Shown: positions 27,459 to 36,530, counted from the first letter of the stretch. The stretch is DNA of 64,000 bases from Chitinophaga sp. YR627 (GCF_900114995.1 NZ_FOUX01000004.1:496001-560000); one strand, 5' to 3'. The notes: generated by a model from the sequence alone, not told the origin. A program made the numbers and translations.

Positions 27459-28608
27459 GGTTCACTTTTAAATGCTGTACAGCTTCGTTCAGTAACATTT
27501 CGTCTATCACGTGCACTTCAGCGCCTACGCCGATCGCCTTTAACAGGCAGATCGTCAGCCGGCCACCCAGATGTTCACGGAACTCCTGTAATCCTTTGAT
27601 AACAGGTGACGGTTTACCTTCTTTCATCTCCAGCAATTCATGATAAACCGGTAACTGTAATTTTACCAGCAGGTGCACAATCCTTTCTGCCGCAGCGGTA
27701 CTGATCCAGCCTAACAGAGAGGAATAAACGCTGTCTACTGCAATACCGATTGATACGGCTTCACCATGACGTAAAGCAAAGTCAGTCAGTTGTTCCAGTT
27801 TATGTGCGCTCCAGTGACCGAAGTCCAGCGGACGGGAAGAACCACTCTCAAACGGATCTCCGCTACCACCGATATGTGCCATATGAAGTGCCGCACATCT
27901 GTATACCAGTTCCTGCATCACTGTCAGGTCGTTATTGACCAGGGCCGCGGCATTTTCTTCCAGCCATTCAAAGAAGGAAGCGTCTTTTATTAACGCCACT
28001 TTCACGGCTTCTGATATACCCGAACGCCAGTCTCTTGCTGGCAGTGTGGTCAGGAAATGTGCGTCATTGAATACGGCTGCAGGTGGTGCAAACGTACCGA
28101 GGAAGTTTTTCTTTCCCTTGTAGTTGATACCATTTTTCACACCTACACCTGAATCATTCTGTGACAGTACAGTAGTTGGTATACGAATATGGCGCACCCC
28201 TCTGTGAGAAACTGCCGCCACCATACCTACCATATCAAGGACAGCGCCACCGCCGATCGCCACCACAAAAGAGTGACGGTCTATGGCCTGCGTGTCCACC
28301 AGGTCTACCAGATGGTAAAAAAGCGCCTGGTCATTTTTACAGGATTCTCCTCCCGGCACAATTTCAATCTCTCCTGCAAGCTTAAAACCTTCTATCTGTT
28401 GTAAATAAGTTGTTATTTCTGTTGCAAGCGCCGGATGGGCTTTTGCCACGCCATCATCCACAATGAAAAGCAGCTTCTTGGTAAGTCCTGGCGTAGTCTG
28501 CGAAACCAGGTAATTCCTGAACTCCGCGTTGGCTGGATTAAAAAGGTATCGGGTAAAGAAAACCTTAAAAGAATAATCTACACTAAAAGTCTGTTGAATA
28601 AACTCCAT
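27445..28608 (-). CDS. eboD: EboD-like 3-dehydroquinate synthase homologue
   Basis: 387 residues of the sugar phosphate cyclase / 3-dehydroquinate synthase superfamily. It keeps the NAD-binding VAIGGGAVLDMVG motif, IPTTVLSQNDSGVGVKNGINYKGKKNFLGTFAPP and the metal ligands in SGISEAVKVALI and LDFGHWSAHKLEQL...RHGEAVSIG. It is therefore probably an active cyclase acting on a sugar phosphate, distinct from the housekeeping aroB. Its position second to eboE with overlapping ends fits the ebo order. It begins 100 bases after eboC, with a fragment of the GAATTACGAAT element in the gap. Confidence 0.9.
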   Translation of the reverse strand: MEFIQQTFSVDYSFKVFFTRYLFNPANAEFRNYLVSQTTPGLTKKLLFIVDDGVAKAHPALATEITTYLQQIEGFKLAGEIEIVPGGESCKNDQALFYHLVDLVDTQAIDRHSFVVAIGGGAVLDMVGMVAAVSHRGVRHIRIPTTVLSQNDSGVGVKNGINYKGKKNFLGTFAPPAAVFNDAHFLTTLPARDWRSGISEAVKVALIKDASFFEWLEENAAALVNNDLTVMQELVYRCAALHMAHIGGSGDPFESGSSRPLDFGHWSAHKLEQLTDFALRHGEAVSIGIAVDSVYSSLLGWISTAAAERIVHLLVKLQLPVYHELLEMKEGKPSPVIKGLQEFREHLGGRLTICLLKAIGVGAEVHVIDEMLLNEAVQHLKVNHASI

Positions 28609-28681
28609 GGATATCGCTCTGGTGTTTCGTTTAATAATCGTCCTGGCGGCCGTTAATGTACAAAAATTAATTGCTATTGAC

Positions 28682-28698
28682 GAATTACGAATGACGAG
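28682..28698. repeat. Single arm of the GAATTACGAAT element
   Basis: GAATTACGAATGACGAG lies in the eboC-eboD gap. It matches the arm of the element at 40267-40278. No inverted partner is visible within about 150 bases, so this may be a remnant. Confidence 0.6.
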
Positions 28699-28708
28699 CG
28701 GATTGCGA

Positions 28709-29611
28709 TCAGGTCACTGCAAACGCTCTCGCCATCAGTAATGACAATGGCAGAAGGATCAGTACGAGCAATGCGTGAGGCAACGTGGAGAATGCGGCTA
28801 CCCAGGCAGCGTTCATAGCGACCAGCGCAATGATGCCTCCCTTTACAGCCTTTCCTATGTTAGGACCAGATGGGTCTTTAATGGCATTGAATAATGGCAG
28901 ATTAATCATGACTGCAAATAACAGTATAAATGGTATCGCAATCACAATATGTCCGTTAATGGCTGCCAGTGCCAGCATGGTACCATATACCAGGGCATAA
29001 CAGAAGGCTGTAATGCGCAGGGTACGGGTATTTCCTCCATGCACCTCTCCACGACTGATAGCGGTCACAGCAGCGATGTATAATACAGGGATCAGGCCAA
29101 TCCACCAATACTTATTTAAGGCAGGCACAACCATACTGATTCCCATCAGCAGGTTTAATCCACGACAGAGCCCCATATTGACCGGACCCCACGCCTGGTG
29201 TTTACCCCACTTATCATATACCAGTGCACATACAGCAATACCCAATGCCAGGTAACCGGTGATACGGCCTACTGTAAAAGCGGCCAGCACACCAACCAGC
29301 AACAGGTAACTACCCAGTACAATGGCCTGTGTCATCGAGATCACACCACTTGGAATAGGACGCTCAGGGCGCTCCACCTTATCCAGTTCTGCATCCATCA
29401 CATCATTGAAAACCACTCCGCCGCCGTACAATCCAATCGTTGCCAGGCACATACATACTACTGGCAACAAATGATCCAGATAACTGGATACTTCAGAACC
29501 CAGAAATCCGGAAATAGCTACGCCTGCCAGTATATCTGCTACTGCAGTTACTATATTGGCGGGTCGCATTAAACGTAAATATCCTAATAACTTGCCTATA
29601 ATATAATTCAC
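28709..29611 (-). CDS. eboC: EboC-like UbiA-family prenyltransferase
   Basis: About 300 residues with eight or nine membrane helices. The first Asp-rich motif is intact (NDVMDAELDKVERPERPIPSG), and the entry LMRPANIVTAVADILAG is the EboC-typical start of UbiA enzymes that attach isoprenoids to an acceptor. The open frame extends to 29671; I favour the GTG at 29611 (reads MNYIIGKLLGYLRLMRP), because upstream residues are Cys-rich and unlike the family. An ATG at 29569 is also possible. The acceptor is unknown. Membrane placement makes it the probable lipid-linking step of the cluster. Confidence 0.87.
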   Translation of the reverse strand: MNYIIGKLLGYLRLMRPANIVTAVADILAGVAISGFLGSEVSSYLDHLLPVVCMCLATIGLYGGGVVFNDVMDAELDKVERPERPIPSGVISMTQAIVLGSYLLLVGVLAAFTVGRITGYLALGIAVCALVYDKWGKHQAWGPVNMGLCRGLNLLMGISMVVPALNKYWWIGLIPVLYIAAVTAISRGEVHGGNTRTLRITAFCYALVYGTMLALAAINGHIVIAIPFILLFAVMINLPLFNAIKDPSGPNIGKAVKGGIIALVAMNAAWVAAFSTLPHALLVLILLPLSLLMARAFAVT

Positions 29612-29722
29612 CGGGCTCGGGTTTTCAACAAGCAAACAATACAAATGACCGATCGTGCAGCAATGCAGCAAAGGGCTGCAATCTACATGTACCGGGCATT
29701 GGCATTACCGACTTGTAACTGT

Positions 29723-30709
29723 TTATCTGATAATATTAGACTGTTTATCTATCCTTGGCTGCTGACCACCACGCAGCACAGTACTTCCATTAAACTTCAG
29801 ACTCTGATCTACATTTTTTACGGTATCAAAATCAGCCATGTCCATCTGACCACTTTGGGCAAAAGCAGCTACAGCATTGCCGAAAGTTACCAAATGAATA
29901 TCATTCAAGTCAATACCACTTTCGTGCATGAGGGCCGCGGTTTTAGGTACAGCCAATGGGTCACTGATACCCCAGTCGGCAGCAGAATTGACCATTATGC
30001 GTTCACTACCATACTGTTTTACGATTTCCACCATGCGTTCATTACCCATTTTAGTAAACGGATAAATAGTGAATGCAGCCCAGAAACCACGGTCAAGTAC
30101 CTCTTTTACAGTCTCTTCGTTGTTGTGGTCAACGATGATCATATGCGGATCCAGTCCGTGTTCCAGCGCAATATCCATACTACGCTGTGTCCCTTTTTTC
30201 TTATCCCGGTGCGGGGTATGTATCTGTACAGGTAGCCCTGCTTCTTTTGCCAGTTCCAGTTGTGCGCGGTAGTATTTTTCCTCTGCAGCTGTCTGATCGT
30301 CAAAGCCGATCTCGCCAACACCTACTACGCCTTCTTTATAAATAAAGGATGGTAATATTTCCATTACTGCCTCTGCCAGTCTTTCGTTGTTGGCTTCTTT
30401 CGAATTCAGACCGATTGTGCAATAATGTTTTATACCAAATTGTGAAGAGCGGAAACGCTCCCAGCCGATCAGGCTGTTAAAATAATCCCTGAAAGTATCT
30501 ACTCCTGTACGTGGTTGTCCGAGCCAGAATGCCGGCTCAATGATCGCTACTACACCTGCGTCCGCTAACGCCTGATAATCATCTGTTGTGCGGGAGGTCA
30601 TGTGTATGTGCGGATCAAAAAAACGCATACCCTTGATGCGTTCCATATAGGAGGAAGAGGTTGTAATAGGTTGAAATTCTTTACCTGTTAACTCATGACT
30701 GCAACACAT
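29723..30709 (-). CDS. eboB: EboB-like TatD-family metal-dependent hydrolase
   Basis: Up to 328 residues of the amidohydrolase superfamily. The HxH metal motif is FDPHIHM (His34 and His36 from the first Met). GVGEIGFDDQT, QIHTPHRDKKKGTQ, IIVDHNNEETV and MVNSAADWGISDPLAV carry the expected later metal ligands. The start is uncertain: Mets at 30709, 30646 and 30628 are all in frame, and the last gives MRFFDPHIHM, closest to the family. It lies between eboA and eboC with gaps of about 105 bases on both sides. Confidence 0.87.
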   Translation of the reverse strand: MCCSHELTGKEFQPITTSSSYMERIKGMRFFDPHIHMTSRTTDDYQALADAGVVAIIEPAFWLGQPRTGVDTFRDYFNSLIGWERFRSSQFGIKHYCTIGLNSKEANNERLAEAVMEILPSFIYKEGVVGVGEIGFDDQTAAEEKYYRAQLELAKEAGLPVQIHTPHRDKKKGTQRSMDIALEHGLDPHMIIVDHNNEETVKEVLDRGFWAAFTIYPFTKMGNERMVEIVKQYGSERIMVNSAADWGISDPLAVPKTAALMHESGIDLNDIHLVTFGNAVAAFAQSGQMDMADFDTVKNVDQSLKFNGSTVLRGGQQPRIDKQSNIIR

Positions 30710-30815
30710 GTCTTTTACTATTTATTTGAGACCTGTAAATGAACAACCTGCTACCGCGGGCTGAGATTTCCGTTTCGCAAGTTAAGATTATATACACTGA
30801 AGGTGTGATACACGT

Positions 30816-31703
30816 TTATGCTATTCGTGCGGCGACACTATTCCAGGTAAGGCGATCGCTGGCAATTTCTTCTTTTAAGGTGGCTGATTGCTCCAGCAAG
30901 GCAAGTGCTGGCGCATATGTACTTGAAGCACAAGCTAAAGCAGCGGCTTCTTTCTCTACATTCACAGCTGAATTCCAGACACGCCGGATATCCTCGAAAT
31001 TGTCCGCCGTAATAAACGGTCCTACCAGACGCCATAACAAAGGATGTACTTTCCTGCCGGCAGCCCAGCGCTCGTGGGCATAGTCTGTTAATATGGCTGC
31101 CAGTGACGCGTTGGCTCTCTCGTCCAGCCCGGTAATAAGATGGATAGGTTTGTCAGTAAAAAACGCCTTCATCACCAGCTGATTCCAGGCTGGTTCGTCC
31201 AGATGACGGGAAGGATAAACATTGTGCAACATGACAGCTTCCTGTACCGGACCAATATTGGACCGGATCCCCTCCGTTGTGCGGAATACCCATGCATCCG
31301 GCCATGCCAGCAGCGGTAATGCGCTATAGAGCGCCGCCTGCTCATTCATATCGGCGGCATCAAACAGCCCCTCGATCACTTTCACATAGGTATCTCTGTC
31401 GTCAGCCGGTAGCTGTAATAACCACCACAGCCGCACCACTTTATCTAACGTAGATCCCTGTATGAAAAACGGCGTACCGTCTGATAGTGCAATAAACGCT
31501 TGCTCCGTCTGCACCAGCTGCTTCCCGGCAAAACGCGGAATAGCTGTAAAAGTAAGATTGAATCGCTGTACACTTACAGGTACCCCCAGTTTTTCCTGCT
31601 GCTGCTGTAGCCAGCTGAGTGCCTGCTCCGTACTGTTGTGCTTAATGATTTCAAATAATAACGCTTCCGTTTTATTCCTGTCGTGGTAATACGCTTGTTC
31701 CAT
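30816..31703 (-). CDS. eboA: EboA-family protein
   Basis: 295 residues, all-helical and soluble. It matches what I know of EboA: a first gene of ebo clusters with no enzymatic motif, rich in Leu/Ala/Trp repeats such as DKVVRLWWLLQLPADDRDTYVKVIEGLFDAADMNEQAALYSALPLLAWPDAWVFRTTEGIRSNIGPVQEAVMLHNVYPSRHLDEPAWNQLVMKAFF read in segments. The ring-like run of helical hairpins suggests a scaffold or binding role. Identification rests mainly on position upstream of eboB and on the NVYPSRHLDEPAWNQLV stretch. A possible promoter lies 25 bases upstream. Confidence 0.8.
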   Translation of the reverse strand: MEQAYYHDRNKTEALLFEIIKHNSTEQALSWLQQQQEKLGVPVSVQRFNLTFTAIPRFAGKQLVQTEQAFIALSDGTPFFIQGSTLDKVVRLWWLLQLPADDRDTYVKVIEGLFDAADMNEQAALYSALPLLAWPDAWVFRTTEGIRSNIGPVQEAVMLHNVYPSRHLDEPAWNQLVMKAFFTDKPIHLITGLDERANASLAAILTDYAHERWAAGRKVHPLLWRLVGPFITADNFEDIRRVWNSAVNVEKEAAALACASSTYAPALALLEQSATLKEEIASDRLTWNSVAARIA

Positions 31704-31727
31704 CAGCCGGGCTAATTTATCTAGTGC

Positions 31728-31735
31728 TAAAGTTA
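31728..31735 (-). promoter_or_regulatory. Possible -7 element of the ebo operon
   Basis: On the minus strand TAACTTTA, one base off TAnnTTTG, 25 bases before the eboA ATG. The -33 region is T-rich (CTTTTTTT) without a clear TTTG. Confidence 0.35.
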
Positions 31736-31783
31736 GCAGATTAAGTATTAAAAAAAGTGAAAAACTGTGATGGATGGTGTAGT

Positions 31784-31812
31784 AAATAAAAGAGAGGCAC
31801 GTTGTGCCTCTC
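31784..31812 (-). terminator. Terminator of the VCBS-repeat lipoprotein gene
   Basis: A 9-bp perfect stem, GAGAGGCAC / GTGCCTCTC, with a 3-base loop; on the minus strand it is followed by TTTTATTT. It insulates the ebo operon from the upstream gene. Confidence 0.8.
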
Positions 31813-32083
31813 CTTCCGCCATTCTAAAACCTGATCAGTTCAATCAGGAGTATCTTTATCAGCAATAATTCTGCGGAAACTATTGCTTCATAAAATGCAT
31901 TACTGATAACAGGGAAAATGAAATACTATACGTGGGCTAAACGTGACGTTTGAGCAGCATAGATTTAGATTTTTGCCTGACATTGCATATGCAATATAAT
32001 CAATTATTTGTTACAACTGCAATCGAATGAGCAAAAAACTATCCAGCGGGTTACTATTTTTAAACTGAGAAAGCGTAACAATC

Positions 32084-33775
32084 TCATTTTGAATTATTTC
32101 TGAGCAATATAAGGGGTGTGTTAACATTCCAGTCAGGCCTGAAACCGTCCTGAATAATGAACCCTTTTGAGTAGTTTCCCAGCACAATATCAGGGTCTCC
32201 ATCCCGGTCAAAATCACCCACATCCATACAAATCCACCGCCCCGCTTTCTGCAGTTCCGGCATCGTATGTGGTGTAAATTCCAGGGGCTTTTCCTGTTTG
32301 AAAAGTATAAATTTCTCTCCCGGGCGATTCTTCAGATCAGCAAAAAATGCAATACTTGCAATGTCCAGATCACCATCTCCGTCAAAATCAGCAGCCACTG
32401 CTTTTGTACATCCGTTTACCGGGTAAAACCATTCCTTTTCAAAATGGAAGTCGCCTTTATTAAGGTATAAATACACACCATGAAACGGCTTCAGCTCCAT
32501 GGAATAATCACCGTTGTCTCCAGAAGTATACAGAATATCCAACAGCCCGTCCCTGTTCATATCCACCACCTGAAAACTGGTGGAACCATTCACTGGCGGA
32601 AAACGTAATAACTGCCGCTGTTTAAAACCACCTTTACGATCATTTGTGAATAACCAGATCCCTTCATCTGCATAAGCAAACAAAGTCATGATATCCGGCC
32701 AGCCATCCTTATCAAAATCAGCTACGACCGAATGAATAGCGCCTGGTACTTCCCATACCGGCACTTTTTTATAATCATCTTCCATCGTTTGCTTCAGCAC
32801 ATACAATCCACCGTAATCATGTCCGAATCCACATACCAGGTAGTCCATAAGGCCGTCCCTGTTAAAGTCAGCCGCAATACTCTGCACCGGACGTGGCAAT
32901 CCCATACTGATCGTCTTGACCTGTTCTGCCTCCGGCCGGGAAGGATGTACCTCCCACAACATACCCTGGGCCACATCTACAGCCCGCAGATTCCCTATGC
33001 AGGTAAGCAGACCTGCATCCGCTGACTGCCAGTTCAGATCTACCGCTGTTGATTGCAGCTTGATAGCCGTCTGACTATGCAGCAACGAATCCCAGCGGAA
33101 CAAAGTAGCGCTATGCTCAGAAGAAGAATACAGTTCCCCGGTAAAAGGATTGATATTCACCATCGTAGTAGTCGCCATTATATTCCCTTGCTTATCCCTG
33201 ATCTCCGCTTTGGCGCCTAATGCCTCCAGACGGCTCTTCAACCCTACCGCTGCATCCCTCGTAATGCCACTTTTAACCACATTAGGGACACCATCCACCA
33301 GTCGCTTGCTATCCAGCAGGTCAAGCTCCGTTTCAGCCTTTACCTGCTTTACCAGCTTTAATTTATTCGGACCTATTTCCGTCAGTATCACCTCGCTCGG
33401 TGATCCTTCGGGTCCGGCCGTCTGTATATCAAACAGTTTGAGGTCCTCTGCCAGTGGTTGCGGTACCTTAGCCGCTTCCAGCTTTTCAGGCGCCAGCTCC
33501 TTATAAAAAGCCACAATAGCATTCCAGTCCTCAATGCTGATATTCACGCCCTTTCCAGGCTTTACATAATATCCGCTGCCCTGCCAGACACCAATACCCA
33601 GTTTGGGCGCCATGGCCGGCAACACATGCTCTGCCCAGGTAGCTTTGTCCAGCATCGCAGGAGCAACCGGCAGGTGACAACTGCCACAATATTTTTCAGA
33701 AAGCAATTTGCCTTTGTCCTGTTGGGAAAGTGTACAGGAGGATAGCGCGAGGATTAAAGGGAGTAGTCGTTTCAA
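32084..33775 (-). CDS. c-type-heme lipoprotein with VCBS/FG-GAP propeller
   Basis: About 563 residues from a TTG at 33775, which gives MKRLLPLILALSSC, a short classical lipoprotein signal (lipobox Cys14). A c-type heme motif CGSCH (Cys30, Cys33, His34) follows directly in KYCGSCHLPVAPAML. After about 100 residues a seven-bladed VCBS/FG-GAP propeller begins, with calcium-binding loops such as DFNRDGLMDYLV, DFDKDGWPDIMT, DMNRDGLLDILY, DFDGDGDLDIAS and DFDRDGDPDIVLG. The frame is open to 33823, but the extra residues hold no better start. A heme next to a propeller suggests an envelope redox or binding role; the partner is unknown. Confidence 0.85.
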   Translation of the reverse strand: MKRLLPLILALSSCTLSQQDKGKLLSEKYCGSCHLPVAPAMLDKATWAEHVLPAMAPKLGIGVWQGSGYYVKPGKGVNISIEDWNAIVAFYKELAPEKLEAAKVPQPLAEDLKLFDIQTAGPEGSPSEVILTEIGPNKLKLVKQVKAETELDLLDSKRLVDGVPNVVKSGITRDAAVGLKSRLEALGAKAEIRDKQGNIMATTTMVNINPFTGELYSSSEHSATLFRWDSLLHSQTAIKLQSTAVDLNWQSADAGLLTCIGNLRAVDVAQGMLWEVHPSRPEAEQVKTISMGLPRPVQSIAADFNRDGLMDYLVCGFGHDYGGLYVLKQTMEDDYKKVPVWEVPGAIHSVVADFDKDGWPDIMTLFAYADEGIWLFTNDRKGGFKQRQLLRFPPVNGSTSFQVVDMNRDGLLDILYTSGDNGDYSMELKPFHGVYLYLNKGDFHFEKEWFYPVNGCTKAVAADFDGDGDLDIASIAFFADLKNRPGEKFILFKQEKPLEFTPHTMPELQKAGRWICMDVGDFDRDGDPDIVLGNYSKGFIIQDGFRPDWNVNTPLILLRNNSK

Positions 33776-33820
33776 GTGTGGAGCGTGGTTGCGTACAACA
33801 ATAAATACGATGTGGCAACG

Positions 33821-33827
33821 CAAAGTA
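33821..33827 (-). promoter_or_regulatory. Possible -7 element for the VCBS lipoprotein gene
   Basis: On the minus strand TACTTTG, one base short of TAnnTTTG. If it is used, the transcript begins downstream of 33823, which supports the inner TTG start at 33775. Confidence 0.35.
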
Positions 33828-33845
33828 GAAAATGGGAACTGTTAA

Positions 33846-34031
33846 CTATTTTAGCTTCAACAGTAGTTCCTTCGCTGGAACCTTTTTCACATTGCCATAT
33901 TTGTCTCCAATGACAAGTGATTTGTCGTTGGCAGCGCTGGATTCTATTAACTTTCTCACAGCGTCGTTCATTCCTTTAAGCACTTTCTCAGAGAGTTCGT
34001 CAATATGCCTTTTATTTTCCATGGCGCTCAC
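33846..34031 (-). CDS. Small partner of the zeta-toxin-like kinase (61 residues)
   Basis: A 61-residue acidic-basic helical protein, MENKRHIDELSEKVLKG and KLIESSAANDKSLVIGDKYG, with no membrane segment. Its start overlaps the end of the zeta-like kinase gene by 20 bases on the same strand, so the two are translationally coupled. I recognise no family, but small ORFs of this size sit beside zeta-like kinases in other Bacteroidota, and an antitoxin role is plausible. Order is kinase first, then the small gene, unlike classical epsilon-zeta. M4 (34022) is an alternative start. Confidence 0.6.
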   Translation of the reverse strand: MSAMENKRHIDELSEKVLKGMNDAVRKLIESSAANDKSLVIGDKYGNVKKVPAKELLLKLK

Positions 34032-34593
34032 TTTGCGTTAAAATATTTTCCCAAATATCGTTTTTTATAATCATTTTTTCAACTCCATCTCCCTTGGCTA
34101 TAACATCTGCCGGAGTTTCCATATTTTCAAAAACTAACCATTCGTCACAAATAGGTATGTACAAATTTACCAAATTATAAATCCCTCTATAATACCTACG
34201 TCTAATAACATCTTCCGGAATATTATGTCCTCCTGCTTCAACACGTTGAGCAACACGTTGTATTGCAAACTCCGGAGAACTCAACCAGAAATATAACAGT
34301 GTTACATTATAACCCAACATTTTCGCTCTCTTTACCAATGATACATAACTTCTCGTTGATAGTGTTGTTTCAAATGCAAAGTCAGATTGTTCTGCCAGCA
34401 AATGATCTATCCGCTGCAACATTATCCTTCCCGCTTCCAAAGCGACATTTTCAGGATTAAAAGGAGAAAGCCCTGCCGCAATACTGTCTGCATTTACAAA
34501 CTCGCGACAATTAAGAATACTTGGAAGTACAGCATAACTTGCGGTCGTTTTTCCGGCACCGTTACAGCCAGCTATTATATACAATTCAGGCAT
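34012..34593 (-). CDS. Zeta-toxin-family P-loop kinase
   Basis: 193 residues with a P-loop at the N terminus (IIAGCNGAGKTT, Gly9 to Thr17), the zeta-type NADSIAAGLSPFNPE segment, FAFETTLSTRSY, and an Arg-rich lid AIQRVAQRVEAGGHNIPEDVIRRRYYRGI. In classical zeta toxins this fold phosphorylates UDP-N-acetylglucosamine and blocks wall synthesis; related short proteins act on other substrates. The gene is AT-richer than its neighbours. It starts 27 bases downstream of the susCD terminator. Whether it is toxic cannot be told from sequence. Confidence 0.85.
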   Translation of the reverse strand: MPELYIIAGCNGAGKTTASYAVLPSILNCREFVNADSIAAGLSPFNPENVALEAGRIMLQRIDHLLAEQSDFAFETTLSTRSYVSLVKRAKMLGYNVTLLYFWLSSPEFAIQRVAQRVEAGGHNIPEDVIRRRYYRGIYNLVNLYIPICDEWLVFENMETPADVIAKGDGVEKMIIKNDIWENILTQSERHGK

Positions 34594-34608
34594 ATTGTAA
34601 ATATACCC

Positions 34609-34638
34609 AAAAAAAGAAAAGGCCCTGTCACCAGGGCC
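34609..34638 (-). terminator. Terminator of the second susCD operon
   Basis: GGCCCTG / CAGGGCC (34621-34627 with 34632-34638) is followed on the minus strand by TTTTCTTTTTTT. It lies about 37 bases after the susD stop. Confidence 0.88.
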
Positions 34639-34674
34639 CTTCCATTTTTCCTCTTCGAATAAAAGTGTAAAATC

Positions 34675-36471
34675 TTAGTATCCGTCATTCTGTTCCAGGG
34701 TCTTCGCACCACCTTTCAGACTCAGGTCAATCTGACGCTGAGGAACAGGATAATGCTCATTACGTGGCGCTACGAATTTAGCACCGCCCAGGTCAGTTGT
34801 GATCTTGGATTCATATGCAAAGAACTTGGTCAGTTCCGCATTTGCAGTACCCCAACGGGTGATGTCGAAGTAACGCTGACCTTCCATTGCCAGTTCAAGC
34901 TTACGCTCAAAACGAACAGCTTTCAGTGCGTAGTCTTTACCCTGTGCAGTAAATCTGCCGGCAGGATAATTTGCGATCACATAGTTAGCCGCTGGTGTAG
35001 TGGAGAAACCACCCATTGGATTACTGTTATCCAGGTAAGTATACACAGCTGTTTTAGGATTTGCAGCTCTGGTACGCACCTGGTTTACATATGCCTGTGC
35101 AGCATCCAGGTTACCCAGTTCTGCTTCTGTTTCCGCAGCGAGTAACAATACGTCTGCATAACGGATCAACACCAGGTTGATCGCAGAACCTGGCGCCCAG
35201 GAATTCGGATCTTTATATTTATCCTGATTGAACTGCCAGTAAACATTCTTTTTAGGCGCATACGGACCAGCATAGTTCTGATCACGTACCCAGCTACGGC
35301 CAGGGTGATTACCCCAGTCCAGGAAAGGAATACCACGACGGCCTACTGTCCAGTCAAGGCGTGGGTCCAGTGTACCATCATCCGGTGTGAACGGTGTGGT
35401 AGACAGGATCTTCATATCGCTTTTTACAGGGTGTGTGTTATAATCATCCAGGTAAGGAAGACCATTTGCATCTGTACGATAAGAGTTTACCAGGTCCTGT
35501 GTTGGCTGATAGAATCCGCAACAACCGAATGGGCTGTTATAAGGGAAGTTCAGCATTTCACCCTGGTTACCGTTAGAGATCTGACCAGTACCATTGTTGG
35601 CCGACATCTGAATAGCGAAAACAGATTCCGCATTGTTTTTAAACTCAGAATCGAAGTTATCTTCAAATCTGTCTGTCAGACCATACTTGGTGCCTTTAGC
35701 CGTTACACCCTGTACCTTGATCACATCGAACAATGCTTTCGCATCATTCCATTTTTTCTCGTATACATATGTTTTTGCCAGATAAACACCCGCAGCCCAT
35801 TTGTTTGCACGGCCTACCAGTGATTGTGTAGCTGGTAAGGTCTCATATGCGAACTTGAAATCAGCCTCGATGTTAGGCCAGATATCTACATTGTTAGGCT
35901 GTTTGTAGTCATCGATATGGGTTTCATCTACCCAGGGCACTTTACCAAACATCTTCTTCAGTTCGAAGTAGTAGTGTCCGCGCAGGAAACGGCTTTCTGC
36001 TGTTACCTGTGCTTTCTCATTCGCCGTCATGTCATTTACATTGGGCAGCAATGACAGTACGATATTCGCGCGTACCACACCATCAAACAATACCTTCCAT
36101 TTGGTATTGAAGAAGCCGTTACTGGCATCAAACTGACCTGTAGCGATCAGACTGATAGGCGGCTGGTCAGTCGCGTCACTACCCTTGTGTGCATCACCGG
36201 CAGCAACACTACCGTAGATCCAGTTGCTTGGTGCGGCTTCCCATGGGCCACCACCACCAATAGCGGCTACGTCCTGCTGCTGACCATCCAGCGCTGCATA
36301 AACACCTACCAGCAATTGTGCGATACCATCTTTGGTAGATACATTTTCAGGCGTCAGGGAACCTTGCGGCTGACGCTCGAGGAAACTTTTACTACAGGCG
36401 TCGAAGAACAATCCTCCTGCTACGACTGAAGCAATTAATATATATTTTGATCTGATGAATGTCCGTTTCAT
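34675..36471 (-). CDS. SusD/RagB-family outer-membrane lipoprotein
   Basis: 598 residues with a lipoprotein signal (lipobox FFDAC, Cys26) and the SusD fold. It opens SFLERQPQGSLTPENVSTKDGIAQLLVGVYAAL, includes the helix AESRFLRGHYYFELKKMFGKVPWVDE, then LIRYADVLLLAAETEAELGN, and ends with the family-typical FERKLELAMEGQRYFDITRWG and YPVPQRQIDLS. It lies 59 bases downstream of susC. This subtype is longer than the first SusD of the window, and the two are not close paralogues. Ligand unknown. Confidence 0.93.
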   Translation of the reverse strand: MKRTFIRSKYILIASVVAGGLFFDACSKSFLERQPQGSLTPENVSTKDGIAQLLVGVYAALDGQQQDVAAIGGGGPWEAAPSNWIYGSVAAGDAHKGSDATDQPPISLIATGQFDASNGFFNTKWKVLFDGVVRANIVLSLLPNVNDMTANEKAQVTAESRFLRGHYYFELKKMFGKVPWVDETHIDDYKQPNNVDIWPNIEADFKFAYETLPATQSLVGRANKWAAGVYLAKTYVYEKKWNDAKALFDVIKVQGVTAKGTKYGLTDRFEDNFDSEFKNNAESVFAIQMSANNGTGQISNGNQGEMLNFPYNSPFGCCGFYQPTQDLVNSYRTDANGLPYLDDYNTHPVKSDMKILSTTPFTPDDGTLDPRLDWTVGRRGIPFLDWGNHPGRSWVRDQNYAGPYAPKKNVYWQFNQDKYKDPNSWAPGSAINLVLIRYADVLLLAAETEAELGNLDAAQAYVNQVRTRAANPKTAVYTYLDNSNPMGGFSTTPAANYVIANYPAGRFTAQGKDYALKAVRFERKLELAMEGQRYFDITRWGTANAELTKFFAYESKITTDLGGAKFVAPRNEHYPVPQRQIDLSLKGGAKTLEQNDGY

Positions 36472-36530
36472 TTTAATAAATTTTGATATTCTCCAATAGC
36501 TTTCAGCTTAACCCTCAACGTTAGTTACTA

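Larger units (their letters stand above)
31704..32083. other. Intergenic region between eboA and the VCBS lipoprotein gene
   Basis: Contains a possible eboA promoter and the terminator at 31784-31812. The rest (about 31813-32083) is AT-rich and carries no gene or repeat that I can support. Confidence 0.5.
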
